The notes below the pieces were generated by a model, which saw only the letters and a list, made by a program, of their open reading frames with translations, did no database searches and was not told the origin of the DNA. The translations under genes were made by a program, and so were the position numbers. From assembly GCA_023421735.1 (NCBI GenBank), contig JAEZSP010000079.1, forward strand, positions 1 to 64,000: a DNA stretch of 64,000 nucleotides. Reading direction: 5' to 3'. Every line of letters begins with the position of its first letter. Position 1 is the first letter of the stretch. This document shows positions 45,378 to 53,275 of this stretch, in pieces. The DNA is from Bacillota bacterium. Its GTDB lineage: Bacteria > Bacillota_A > Clostridia > Christensenellales > Aristaeellaceae.

Positions 45378-45983
45378 ATGAAGAAGATAGCAATCCTCAT
45401 GGTTGTTCTGATGCTGGCACTGCCAATGACCGCATTTGGCGAGGGAGTCGCATATGACCTGACCATGCTCTCAATCACGATACCGGAGGGGTACGACGTA
45501 TTTGTGCGCAGCGAGATCGGTCCGGACAACCCCCTGGCAGAAAAGTACGACATGGACTACATCCAGACTGTTTTTGACGCCTCCCCGGAGATGGTTCTTG
45601 ATGCCTACCACCCCGAATTGGGCCACGACCTCATGGTCGTCATCGTCCCGGTGGATAGCACAATCGATTTGAACACCATGACCGACAATATGATCGAAAC
45701 GCTGATCTTGCCCTACGCAGCCAGTGCGTATGCGGACATGGGCGGTGAGATCACCGAAAGCACCGTGGAACACTTGCAGGACGTGACATATATGCGCGTG
45801 CTCGCCAGCTTTCTGCAGGGTGATTACCAGGTGGAGCTGGAGCAATACTACACCACGATTACCTATGAGGGCGTGGGCTATGGAATCACGATTAAGGCAA
45901 TGGCCTATAACGAGCCCGTCTCCGAAGAGATGCACGCCGACCTCGTGTCCATGGTCGAATCGACTTCATACAACGCCGATTGA
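45378..45983 (+). CDS. Small secreted protein, unknown
   Basis: A 201-residue exported protein: MKKIAILMVVLMLALPMTAFG is a signal peptide, then an acidic domain with YDLTMLSITIPEGYDVFVR at its start and repeated predicted strand-helix units. It resembles PsbP/DUF-type secreted proteins that measure or bind at the cell surface, but I cannot assign a family. AAAAAGGAGGGGG precedes the ATG, and TATAAT lies at about 45352. It follows the anti-sigma gene by 74 bases and may be a target of that ECF system (inference). Confidence 0.75.
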   Translation: MKKIAILMVVLMLALPMTAFGEGVAYDLTMLSITIPEGYDVFVRSEIGPDNPLAEKYDMDYIQTVFDASPEMVLDAYHPELGHDLMVVIVPVDSTIDLNTMTDNMIETLILPYAASAYADMGGEITESTVEHLQDVTYMRVLASFLQGDYQVELEQYYTTITYEGVGYGITIKAMAYNEPVSEEMHADLVSMVESTSYNAD

Positions 45984-45987
45984 CACG

Positions 45988-46023
45988 AAAAACCGCCGCC
46001 CTTTCGGGGGGACGGCGGTTTTC
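45988..46023. terminator. Bidirectional terminator
   Basis: AAAAACCGCCG and CGGCGGTTTTC form a stem that also pairs its inner C and G runs. Both ends are T-rich on their own strand, serving the secreted-protein gene and the convergent alcohol dehydrogenase gene. Confidence 0.85.
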
Positions 46024-46030
46024 TTTGCGC

Positions 46031-47209
46031 TTATTGCGCGAGTTTGTAGATCGCGAGCACGTCCTGCCAGAACAGTTTCTTGAGCCCGCCGATGGGGTGT
46101 TCGTCCCCGAACGCCGCGCCGGTGGCTTTTTTCGCCATCAATTCGAGATGTTCCGGCCCGATGCCGAGCGCCTGGAGCGTTCCGGGCAAGCCCATGCGAC
46201 GGAAGAACCGTCTGAGCCGGTCAATGCCTTCGAGGATCAATGCCTCCGGATCGCGCAGGGAGCCGTCCACACCCATAACCTCGATCGCAAACTGCGTGAA
46301 CATGGGGATGTTGTCCTTGTAGACATACGTCATCCATGCGGGCGTCAGAACCGCGAGTCCCGCGCCGTGCGCCACATCGTAGATGGCGGACAGCTCGTGC
46401 TCCATGCCGTGGCATGCCCAATCCTGCTGGCGTCCCATGCCCACCAGCCCGTTGTGCGCCACCGTGCCCGAAAAGCCCACCTCGCTCCATGCGTCGTAAT
46501 TCGTGGGATCGGCAAGCACGAGGGGCGCGTTACGCATGATGGTCTTGAGGGTCGCCTCGCAAAGGGCGTCGGTGAGATCGGTGTGCAGCGTGTTTGTAAA
46601 ATACCGCTCGAATACGTGGCTCATCATGTCCGCCACGCCGTTGGCGATCTGGTTTTTGGGAAGCGTGAAGAATAGCGCGGGGTTGACAATGCTCAGAAGA
46701 GGCCGCAGGTGCGGGCTTCCGTAGCCGTATTTGAGCTGTTTTTCCTCGTTTGTGATGACCGTATCGCCGCTCGCCTCGCTGCCCGCCGCCGGGATGGTGA
46801 GGACGATCGCCACGGGCAGCGCCTTTTCGACCTCCTTGCCTTCCTCGTAGACCTCCCAGATGTCGCCGTCGTAATAGACGCCCATGGCGATGGCCTTCGC
46901 GGAGTCGATGGCACTGCCGCCGCCGACCGCGAGAATGAGGTCGACCCCTTCCTTCTTGCAAAGCGCGATGCCTTCGTGGACGAGTGCCAGCCGGGGATTC
47001 GGCTTCACGCCGCCCAGCTCCACAAACGCAATGCCTGCGTCATCGAGGGACTTGACGACCCGGTCGTAGAGTCCGCTTTTCTTGATGCTGCCCCCGCCGT
47101 AGTGGAGGAGCACCTTCTTGGCATGCGGCTTGAGCAGCGCGCCGATCCGCTCCTCTTCGCCCCGCCCAAACAGAAGGCGCGCCGGGGAATAAAAATCAAA
47201 ATTCAGCAT
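46031..47209 (-). CDS. Iron-containing alcohol dehydrogenase (YqhD/BDH-like)
   Basis: A 392-residue group III alcohol dehydrogenase. The NAD(P) loop is AVGGGSAIDSAK; metal ligands lie in NGVADMMSHVFERYF, GMEHELSAIYD and VAHGAGLAVL. The start MLNFDFYSPARLLFGRG is typical of butanol dehydrogenase/YqhD proteins, which reduce aldehydes with NADPH. It follows the aldo/keto reductase gene on the same strand by 13 bases, so the two form an aldehyde-reducing operon. Confidence 0.92.
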   Translation of the reverse strand: MLNFDFYSPARLLFGRGEEERIGALLKPHAKKVLLHYGGGSIKKSGLYDRVVKSLDDAGIAFVELGGVKPNPRLALVHEGIALCKKEGVDLILAVGGGSAIDSAKAIAMGVYYDGDIWEVYEEGKEVEKALPVAIVLTIPAAGSEASGDTVITNEEKQLKYGYGSPHLRPLLSIVNPALFFTLPKNQIANGVADMMSHVFERYFTNTLHTDLTDALCEATLKTIMRNAPLVLADPTNYDAWSEVGFSGTVAHNGLVGMGRQQDWACHGMEHELSAIYDVAHGAGLAVLTPAWMTYVYKDNIPMFTQFAIEVMGVDGSLRDPEALILEGIDRLRRFFRRMGLPGTLQALGIGPEHLELMAKKATGAAFGDEHPIGGLKKLFWQDVLAIYKLAQ

Positions 47210-47222
47210 TGCTTATTCCTCC

Positions 47223-48071
47223 TTAGAACGGCGTCTTGTCGGGATCGGACGAGAAGCCGACGCAACCCGTGAGCCCCGCGATTGCCGCGTGATCCTCTTT
47301 TGTCAATTCGAAGTCGAACACCTCGAGGTTTTCCCGGATGCGCGCAGGGGTCTGCGACTTCGGCAGCGGCAGGTAGCCGCGCTCAAGGCTCCAGCGTACG
47401 CAGATCTGCGCTACGGTCTTGCCGTGTGCCTCCGCGATGTTCTTCATTTCAGGCACATCGAAGATCGCGCCGCTGCCGAGCGGGCTGTATGCCTCGAGCA
47501 GCATGCCCTTCTCGCGACTGAAATCGACCACCGCGTCCTGCGTATCGCCGGGACAAAGCCGGATCTGGTTGACCATGGGCGCAATTTCCGCAGCCTGCAG
47601 GAGCGGCTCGATGTGGCGCTCGTGGAAGTTTGAAATGCCGATGGCACGCACGCGTCCCGCGCGGTAGAATTCCTCAAACGCGCGCCATGTGCCCGCGTTC
47701 GCCTCCTGCCAGCGGTCGCGGAACTTCGCGGGGTTTGGCCAGTGAATGAGATAGAGGTCGAGATAGTCCGTGCCCAGCTTTTTGAGCGATTCTTCGAACG
47801 CCTGCTTGGTGTTCTCATAACCGTGCATGCCGTTCCAAAGCTTGGTCGTCAGGAAGATCTCATCGCGTGCGACGCCCGATTCCCGGATCGCCTGCCCCAC
47901 GCTCTCCTCGTTTCCGTATGCCGCCGCCGTGTCGATGTGCCGATAGCCCGCGTCGATGGCCGCGCGGGTGGCATCGACCGCGTTTGCACCGTTCTCGATG
48001 CGCCACGTGCCAAAGCCGATGGACGGAATCATCACGCCGTTGGACAATTCATACATTTTTGCCGCCTTCAT
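47223..48071 (-). CDS. Aldo/keto reductase
   Basis: A 282-residue barrel oxidoreductase. The catalytic tetrad is visible: Asp and Tyr in HIDTAAAYGNEE, Lys in LTTKLW, His in YLIHWP. The NADPH phosphate site is LPKSQTPARIREN. AAGGGAG precedes the ATG. First gene of an operon with the iron alcohol dehydrogenase; substrate unknown. Confidence 0.93.
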   Translation of the reverse strand: MKAAKMYELSNGVMIPSIGFGTWRIENGANAVDATRAAIDAGYRHIDTAAAYGNEESVGQAIRESGVARDEIFLTTKLWNGMHGYENTKQAFEESLKKLGTDYLDLYLIHWPNPAKFRDRWQEANAGTWRAFEEFYRAGRVRAIGISNFHERHIEPLLQAAEIAPMVNQIRLCPGDTQDAVVDFSREKGMLLEAYSPLGSGAIFDVPEMKNIAEAHGKTVAQICVRWSLERGYLPLPKSQTPARIRENLEVFDFELTKEDHAAIAGLTGCVGFSSDPDKTPF

Positions 48072-48104
48072 GCAATCACTCCCTTTGCGGTTTCATACTT
48101 ATAT

Positions 48105-48133
48105 TATAAACCAAAAAGTGGAATAAATGTCAA
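48105..48133 (-). promoter_or_regulatory. Promoter of the aldo/keto reductase operon
   Basis: On the minus strand TTGACA (48128-48133), 17 bases, TTTATA (48105-48110); a TATAAT two bases on gives a 19-base spacer. The -35 lies inside the last codons of the XRE gene upstream. Confidence 0.7.
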
Positions 48134-48786
48134 TGGGGCGCCGAAGTTTTGCCGGTATCATTTTTCGGAAATGCAGCAAAGTCCGGCACGCCGTCGATCA
48201 TTTCGTACGCATGCCCGCCTTCGCAGCCGAATAACGCTTTCTCGCCCGCGATTTGCATGGAAAGCTGTGCGCCGCACTTGGGGCAAACCATGTGCGGGGC
48301 GAGGAGCCGCAGCCCCTTGTCAAAGCGTGCGAGCGATGGTTCGAGAACGTCCGCGATGGCGGATGACAGCCCTTCGAGCGCCCCGTCCGGCAACTCGTCC
48401 ACCGTGCGCATTGCCTCTTCCCCGCCGATCTTCACGCGCACGGAAAGCGGTTCGCCCCCCATCTGCGCAGCCAAAAGCGCCAGTTCCTGTTTGCCGAAAA
48501 ACCGCGACGCGGCGCGCAGCACGCGCTTCTGTGCGTCGCCGCAGCCCGGCACATCTGCGCGCGGAAGCGGCACATCACCCGCGTCATCCAAAATGGAATC
48601 GACCGATACTCCGAAAAGGCGCGCCATTTCCACGAGCAACTCCACGTCCGGCAGCGACTGCGCGCATTCCCACTTGCTCACCGCCTGCGTGCTTACGAGG
48701 AGCGTTTCCGCCAGCGCGGCCTGCGAGAGCGCGTGCCTCTTGCGCAGATAGGCGATCCGCCCCGCAATGTTTTCCCGATTGATCAT
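48130..48786 (-). CDS. XRE-family regulator with C-terminal zinc ribbon
   Basis: A 218-residue protein. Residues 1-65 are an XRE HTH (RIAYLRKRHALSQAALAETLLVSTQAVSKWE, given here as its range 10-40) of the kind with AVSKWE. A central helical region follows, and the last 50 residues carry VCPKCGAQL and FGCEGGHAYEM, a putative Cys/His zinc site similar to Trm112-like ribbons, which may sense metal or redox state. GAGGAACGGAC precedes the ATG. It is upstream of the reductase operon on the same strand and may regulate it. Confidence 0.85.
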   Translation of the reverse strand: MINRENIAGRIAYLRKRHALSQAALAETLLVSTQAVSKWECAQSLPDVELLVEMARLFGVSVDSILDDAGDVPLPRADVPGCGDAQKRVLRAASRFFGKQELALLAAQMGGEPLSVRVKIGGEEAMRTVDELPDGALEGLSSAIADVLEPSLARFDKGLRLLAPHMVCPKCGAQLSMQIAGEKALFGCEGGHAYEMIDGVPDFAAFPKNDTGKTSAPH

Positions 48787-48925
48787 GTCCGTTCCTCCCC
48801 TCAACCTGAGTATAGCACATCCCGGTCGGACAGCACAGCGCGCCGTGGGCGCGGCACAACGGCCGCATCAACCGGCGGTTGACGGCCAACGCATGAATGA
48901 AGAAAGTATGAACCTCGGGAGGTTT

Positions 48926-49024
48926 GGAGGGCCGCAGCCCTCCATGTATCATCATTTTTACCGGCTTTGTCGGTGAAAATGGATTCGTTCGAAGGGCGAG
49001 CATGCCCGCCCGGCGACGAATCAG
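48926..49024. repeat. Dispersed intergenic repeat, copy B
   Basis: Matches 27665-27763 in the same orientation: GGAGGGCCGCAGCCCTCCAT at the start, CCGGCTTTG and CGGTGAAAA in the middle, and CGACGAATC at the end. Differences inside the stems are partly paired changes (for example GCC/GGC versus ACC/GGT), consistent with a selected RNA or DNA structure. Confidence 0.8.
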
Positions 49025-49073
49025 TTCATGCCCCCGGATTTCGCCCGGAATTTTCGTGAGAAAATTTAGAAAT

Positions 49074-49133
49074 CCGGTTCCTCGTTCCTTTGGCTTGCGT
49101 ATGAACGTAGTTCATGCGTAAGCCCTGAACCGG
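49074..49133. repeat. Nested long hairpin
   Basis: Outer stem CCGGTTC/GAACCGG (49074-49080 and 49127-49133) encloses a 15-bp inner stem GGCTTGCGTATGAAC with GTTCATGCGTAAGCC around GTA. It lies 14 bases before the LacI promoter and may end transcription from upstream or form a cruciform. Confidence 0.65.
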
Positions 49134-49146
49134 TGGTTGACGGATC

Positions 49147-49197
49147 TTGACAACCATACGCGGTTTTGGTAAACTAAACTGATCTTAAACGTTTAAG
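49147..49197 (+). promoter_or_regulatory. Promoter and LacI-type operator
   Basis: TTGACA (49147-49152), 17 bases, TAAACT (49170-49175). Just after the start site, CTTAAACGTTTAAG (49184-49197) is a perfect 14-bp palindrome with the central CG typical of LacI-family operators. It overlaps the ribosome binding site of the LacI gene, so autorepression is likely. Confidence 0.85.
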
Positions 49198-49206
49198 GAG
49201 GCGCGC

Positions 49207-50217
49207 ATGGCGGTCACGATTAAGGACATCGCGCGGGAACTGTCCATCTCACCGGCGGCGGTTTCTCTCGCGCTCAACGACAGCCCCATGGTCAGCCGGG
49301 AAACGACCCAGCGTGTCAAGGAAACGGCGCGGAAGATGGGCTATGTGCGCAATCAGTACGCGCGCGGGCTCGTGCGCGGAAAAAGCGGCACCATCGCGCT
49401 GGTGGTGCCGGACATCGAGAACGTGTATTTCGCCGCGCTCGTCAAGCATGTGACTTCTCTCGCGCCGGAATTCGACGTGACGATCTCCATCACCAACGAG
49501 TCGGTGGATGCGGAATGGCGTGCCCTGCGAAAACTCGTCCAGCAGCGCGCGGAGGCGATTTTGCTTGCCCCGGTCAACCGCCCCATTGCGGAAAAAGCGT
49601 ACCGCGACTGGCTCGCCGCTTGCCCCGTGCCGCTGGTCTTCACCACGGCGCGGCATCCCGGCGTGGATCGGCCGTGCGTCATGTGCGATTTAAAGAGCGG
49701 CATGCGCGATTTGACCGCACATGTGGCGAACGTCGGCGCGCAGAAAATCGCGCTCTTGACCGGACCGGCGGGCGTCCAGACGCTCGATCTGCGCGAGGCG
49801 GGCTTTTTCGAGGCGCTTGCCACGGAAAATCGGGGCGAAGTCTGGCGCGTTCCCGAGGTGACTTATCAAAACGCCTACGATGCCGGGCGCGCGACGGATC
49901 ATATGCCCGACGCACTCATCTGCGTCAACGATATGATGGCGCTCGGCGTTCTGAACGCGCTGGGTGCGCGCGGCGTGAAGGTGCCGGATCAAGTGCGCGT
50001 GGCGGGCTTTGACGACAGCGTGTTTTCCGCGGTCTCCGCGGTGCCGCTCACGACCGTGCGGCAGGATGTGGCGCTGATCGCGCGGCGCTCGGTGGAAATC
50101 GCACTCGCTTCCATCGACGGTAAGATTGCCGACGCCGACGAAATCATTCCCTGCGCGCTGGTTCCGCGCAAATCAACGCTTAGCCTGCAAACAAAAAGTC
50201 AAGCCCCCAATGGGTGA
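49207..50217 (+). CDS. LacI-family transcriptional regulator
   Basis: A 336-residue repressor. Residues 3-50 hold the HTH and hinge: TIKDIARELSISPAAVSLAL and GYVRNQYARGL. The periplasmic-binding-like sensor domain follows, with IALVVPDIENVYFA, PDALICVNDMMALGVL and VAGFDDS. AAGGAGG precedes the ATG and a perfect operator precedes that. It probably controls the nearby sulfatase and GH4 genes; the effector sugar is unknown. Confidence 0.93.
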   Translation: MAVTIKDIARELSISPAAVSLALNDSPMVSRETTQRVKETARKMGYVRNQYARGLVRGKSGTIALVVPDIENVYFAALVKHVTSLAPEFDVTISITNESVDAEWRALRKLVQQRAEAILLAPVNRPIAEKAYRDWLAACPVPLVFTTARHPGVDRPCVMCDLKSGMRDLTAHVANVGAQKIALLTGPAGVQTLDLREAGFFEALATENRGEVWRVPEVTYQNAYDAGRATDHMPDALICVNDMMALGVLNALGARGVKVPDQVRVAGFDDSVFSAVSAVPLTTVRQDVALIARRSVEIALASIDGKIADADEIIPCALVPRKSTLSLQTKSQAPNG

Positions 50218-50750
50218 GAAGCGGGAAAAAGCAAACGCGAGGAAGATGATATGCGAAACAGACTGCCGTGGAATGCGTCAGCCAAGGAGAAAAGGGAGTA
50301 GCACCGCCACCATACCCCGTCAAGGATGAACGGCTTCGCCGCGCCTGCGGCGTCCTTGACAGACCATGCCGCTCGTGCTGTGCGGCAGGCAAGAAGCGGC
50401 AAGGCCACCTCTGCCAATCACTGCGGATCGGCCGAAGTGGAATCGTCGGGAGAAGGTTCCAGAGCCGCGAGGGGATCCCGTACTTTTCCGTAGTAGACGC
50501 GCAGGAACTTGCTGGCCCCGGCGGTCATGAGCGGGCTTGCGAAAATCGCAGATGTTCCCCTCGTGATGGTGCGCGGTCGCATGGACATCTCCTCGCCGCG
50601 TTCCGATGCGTGGCAGATTCACCGTGCCCTGCCACGCTCCGATCTGTACGTTGTGGGCGACGCGGGGCATGGCGGCGCCGACGAAATGCATCGGATTTTA
50701 CTGGGGGCGACTTCGTTTTTTGCGGAGTGACCGATTCCGAGACAACGCGG
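50218..50750. other. Gap with hairpins and a gene remnant
   Basis: It contains a hairpin GTCAAGGA/TCCTTGAC (50319-50360) with an inner CGCCGC/GCGGCG stem, and the peptidase remnant described separately. No intact gene is supported. Confidence 0.65.
50509..50730 (+). pseudogene. C-terminal remnant of an alpha/beta hydrolase (prolyl aminopeptidase-like)
   Basis: About 70 residues read as DVPLVMVRGRMDISSPRSDAW and LPRSDLYVVGDAGHGG, which match the last part of proline iminopeptidase-like hydrolases: the catalytic Asp in GRMD and the catalytic His in DAGH. The core with the nucleophile Ser is absent and there is no ribosome binding site. It is therefore a truncated relic. Confidence 0.65.
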
Positions 50751-50778
50751 TTGCATTTGGTCGATATTGTGATATGAT
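50751..50778 (+). promoter_or_regulatory. Promoter of sulfatase gene 1
   Basis: TTGCAT (50751-50756), 16 bases, TATGAT (50773-50778), with GAGGAG and the ATG about 45 bases on. Confidence 0.7.
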
Positions 50779-50824
50779 TGTATCAAAATCGGCTCGCATG
50801 TGCCGAAACGAGGAGAGCGCCGTG

Positions 50825-52300
50825 ATGAAAAAACCCAACATCCTGATCTTTATGACCGATCACCAGCGATACGACACCGCACCGCCCTTTCATCTTTGCA
50901 AGACGCCCAATCTCGACGCACTCAGTCGCGAAAGCGTGGTTTTCACAAATATGCGCTGCCCATCGCCGCACTGCTGTCCGTCCCGCGCATCGTTTTTCTC
51001 GGGACTCTATCCCTCTGCCCACGGCGTGTGGAACAACGTGGTGGTGGGAAACGGCATCTCGCGTGGGCTCGCCGCCGGGGTGAAACTCTGGAGCGAGGAC
51101 ATGGCTGAGAACGGGTACGGCCTGTTTTTTGCGGGGAAGTGGCACGTGTCCGCCGAAGAAGGTCCGGCTGAGCGCGGATTTCAGGAGGTTTATCATCCCC
51201 CGAAGTACACCGGGATTCAACGTGCGGACGAGGCGCGCGTGCCGGACGTGACCGAATGGAAAACGGCGTACCGCAATCTGAAAAAGGATGCGGGAAAACC
51301 GCGCGGGGAAGGAGAAATCCTCCGCCCGGGCTATCCGCGCTACACGCTCTACGGCGTCAACGAGAACCCGTTTAATGATCGCGCCGTGATCGATGCATCC
51401 GTTCGCGCGATCGAGGAGCAACTCCCCCGTCAGGAGAAGCCGTGGCTTTTTTACGCGGGCAACCTTGGTCCGCACGACCCCTATTTCGTGCCGCAGCGTT
51501 TCTTGGACATGTACGACATTGATTCTGTTCAGCTTCCTTCCAATTATCGTGATAATCTGCTTGACAAACCAGCGCTGTATCAGAAGACACAGGCGCCGTT
51601 CAGGCAGCTTACGGATCGTGAACAGCGCGAGGCACTGCGGCACTATCTCGCGTTCTGTTCATACGAAGACGCTCTTTTTGGGCAGCTTATCGACGCACTC
51701 AAAAAAAGCGGGCAGTACGACGACACCATCATCATCTATACCTCCGATCACGGCGACTATGCGGGCGCGCACGGCCTGTGGGCCAAGGGGCTGCCGTGCT
51801 TTCGAGAGGCGTACCGCGTGCCGTTTCTGGTACGCATGCCCGGACGAAGTGACATCACGATTGTGGATGATCGCGCCAGTTTGTGCGATTTTGCCCCCAC
51901 CGTTCTGGACCTTGCGGGCATTGAATACCCCGCCAACCGATTCGCGGGGCGCAGCCTCGCGGGAAACCTCACCGGCGAACAAAAGACGCCCGCCCCCCGG
52001 TATTCCTTCACGCAGTCGAACGGAAACGAGCTGTACGGCATTCAGCGGTCGGTTGAGACGGACAAGTGGAAGTATGTGTTCAACGGATTTGACCACGACG
52101 AACTGTACGATCTGGAAAATGATCCTGGGGAGTGCTGCAATCTCGCCCACGACGAACGGTATGTGGATGTGATCCGGGAACTGTGCGCCGTCTTATGGCG
52201 GTTTGCAAAAGAGAATCTCGATACATACATCAATCCCTACATCGTGACCGCGCACATGCCCTATGGCCCGGGAATCGCGGGGGACGATTTGTTCGAGTAA
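50825..52300 (+). CDS. Sulfatase, Cys-type
   Basis: A 491-residue type I sulfatase. The metal-binding start is ILIFMTDHQRYD, the formylglycine motif is CCPSRASFFSGLYP (Cys, Pro, Arg), and the later metal ligands lie in IIYTSDHGDYAGAHGLWAKG (split around TSDHGD). A Cys-type enzyme needs an anaerobic sulfatase-maturating enzyme, which is not in the window. No signal peptide, so it acts in the cytoplasm on imported sulfated sugars. Start ATG 50825 after GAGGAG; an in-frame GTG lies one codon earlier. Neighbours are a LacI regulator, an AraC regulator and a GH4 enzyme. Confidence 0.93.
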   Translation: MKKPNILIFMTDHQRYDTAPPFHLCKTPNLDALSRESVVFTNMRCPSPHCCPSRASFFSGLYPSAHGVWNNVVVGNGISRGLAAGVKLWSEDMAENGYGLFFAGKWHVSAEEGPAERGFQEVYHPPKYTGIQRADEARVPDVTEWKTAYRNLKKDAGKPRGEGEILRPGYPRYTLYGVNENPFNDRAVIDASVRAIEEQLPRQEKPWLFYAGNLGPHDPYFVPQRFLDMYDIDSVQLPSNYRDNLLDKPALYQKTQAPFRQLTDREQREALRHYLAFCSYEDALFGQLIDALKKSGQYDDTIIIYTSDHGDYAGAHGLWAKGLPCFREAYRVPFLVRMPGRSDITIVDDRASLCDFAPTVLDLAGIEYPANRFAGRSLAGNLTGEQKTPAPRYSFTQSNGNELYGIQRSVETDKWKYVFNGFDHDELYDLENDPGECCNLAHDERYVDVIRELCAVLWRFAKENLDTYINPYIVTAHMPYGPGIAGDDLFE

Positions 52301-52304
52301 ATCC

Positions 52305-53168
52305 TTATAGAATCACGTCCGAGTACCTCTGCGCGCGCGCCTCGCGGCGGAAGCGACCGGGGGACATGCCCGTCGCGCGCACAAAAACCTTCGCAAAGTA
52401 ATTGCCGCTCGAAAATCCGCTTTGCACAGCGACCTCGGCAATGGGAAGTCGGCTTGTGTGCAGAAGCTGTGCCGCGCGGCGCAGCCGGATGCGCAAAAAT
52501 GTCTCCTGTAATGTGCGCCCGGTTTGTGCGCGGTATACCCGTGACAGGTGCGCGGGCGATACGCCGAGCGTGCGCGCAAGCTCGGTGATGCCGCCGAGCT
52601 GCGCATAATCGCGCTCCATGATCTCATTGGCCCGCACGACCAGCGGATCCGCATCGCTGACCGGACGCAGTGCGTCCGCGCACAGCCTGCAGGCGAAGCG
52701 GAACGTCATCTCCTCCGCCGCGAACCCGGTATTGATTTCCCCCGCCTGCGCCCGCTCGATCATCAGCCGTAAAAACGCGATCGACGGCGCGTCGGACTTC
52801 AGGCGCAGAATGTGCCCGGCGTGTTGCACAATCTGCCGCACATACCCGTCCGCCGCCACACCGCCAAACATGATCCAGATAAACTGCCATCCCGCTTGCG
52901 CGCTCTGGGGCAGAAAGTAGGCGGTCGGGCTTGGCAAACGCAGCAAAAAGGCGCTTTCTGCGGACAGGTCGCAGGGTGTATCCCCGATGATCGCGCCGCC
53001 GCAGCCGGAAAGCGTGTACTGAAAAAGCCACGCGTCCGCATTACGGACGGCGTTGTCCCAGCGGTAGTTCGACGTCCGCTCCTCGATCCCCACGCCGTGC
53101 AATCGGATGATTGCGGACTGCGTGGAGTCGAGAAAGCCAAAGCCGTAGGATTTGATCGATTCGTGCAT
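52305..53168 (-). CDS. AraC-family transcriptional regulator
   Basis: A 287-residue regulator: an N-terminal cupin-like arm (WLFQYTLSGCGGAIIG, then FFLP-like YFLPQSAQ) and a C-terminal double HTH with GGITELARTLGVSPAHLSRVYRA and LPIAEVAVQSGFSSGNYFAKVF, followed by GMSPGRFRREA. AAGGGTG precedes the ATG at 53168. It lies between the convergent sulfatase gene 1 and the divergent GH4 gene, so it probably controls the latter. Confidence 0.93.
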   Translation of the reverse strand: MHESIKSYGFGFLDSTQSAIIRLHGVGIEERTSNYRWDNAVRNADAWLFQYTLSGCGGAIIGDTPCDLSAESAFLLRLPSPTAYFLPQSAQAGWQFIWIMFGGVAADGYVRQIVQHAGHILRLKSDAPSIAFLRLMIERAQAGEINTGFAAEEMTFRFACRLCADALRPVSDADPLVVRANEIMERDYAQLGGITELARTLGVSPAHLSRVYRAQTGRTLQETFLRIRLRRAAQLLHTSRLPIAEVAVQSGFSSGNYFAKVFVRATGMSPGRFRREARAQRYSDVIL

Positions 53169-53200
53169 CAAGCAATCACCCTTTTATCATGAATTTCTTC

Positions 53201-53229
53201 TTGTAGGCACGTGCTTCCAACCGTATAAT
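53201..53229 (+). promoter_or_regulatory. Promoter of the GH4-sulfatase operon
   Basis: TTGTAG (53201-53206), 17 bases, TATAAT (53224-53229). The weak -35 fits a promoter that needs an activator such as the divergent AraC protein. Confidence 0.78.
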
Positions 53230-53275
53230 GACATCATGTACAGGCACATTATAGCAGGCAAAGGAGAAATAAACA

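Larger units (their letters stand above)
48787..49146. other. Repeat-bearing gap upstream of the LacI gene
   Basis: No gene is supported here. It holds copy B of the dispersed repeat (48926-49024) and a large nested hairpin (49074-49133). The open frame that reads across the repeat on the minus strand is a product of the repeat. Confidence 0.75.

Noticed and set aside
48584..49003. A minus-strand frame starting in the dispersed repeat
   Set aside because: The same translated motif appears from copy A at 27665, so it comes from the repeat; the XRE start at 48786 has a good binding site.
50418..50528. A 36-codon minus-strand frame opposite the hydrolase relic
   Set aside because: No ribosome binding site and no family; too short to support.
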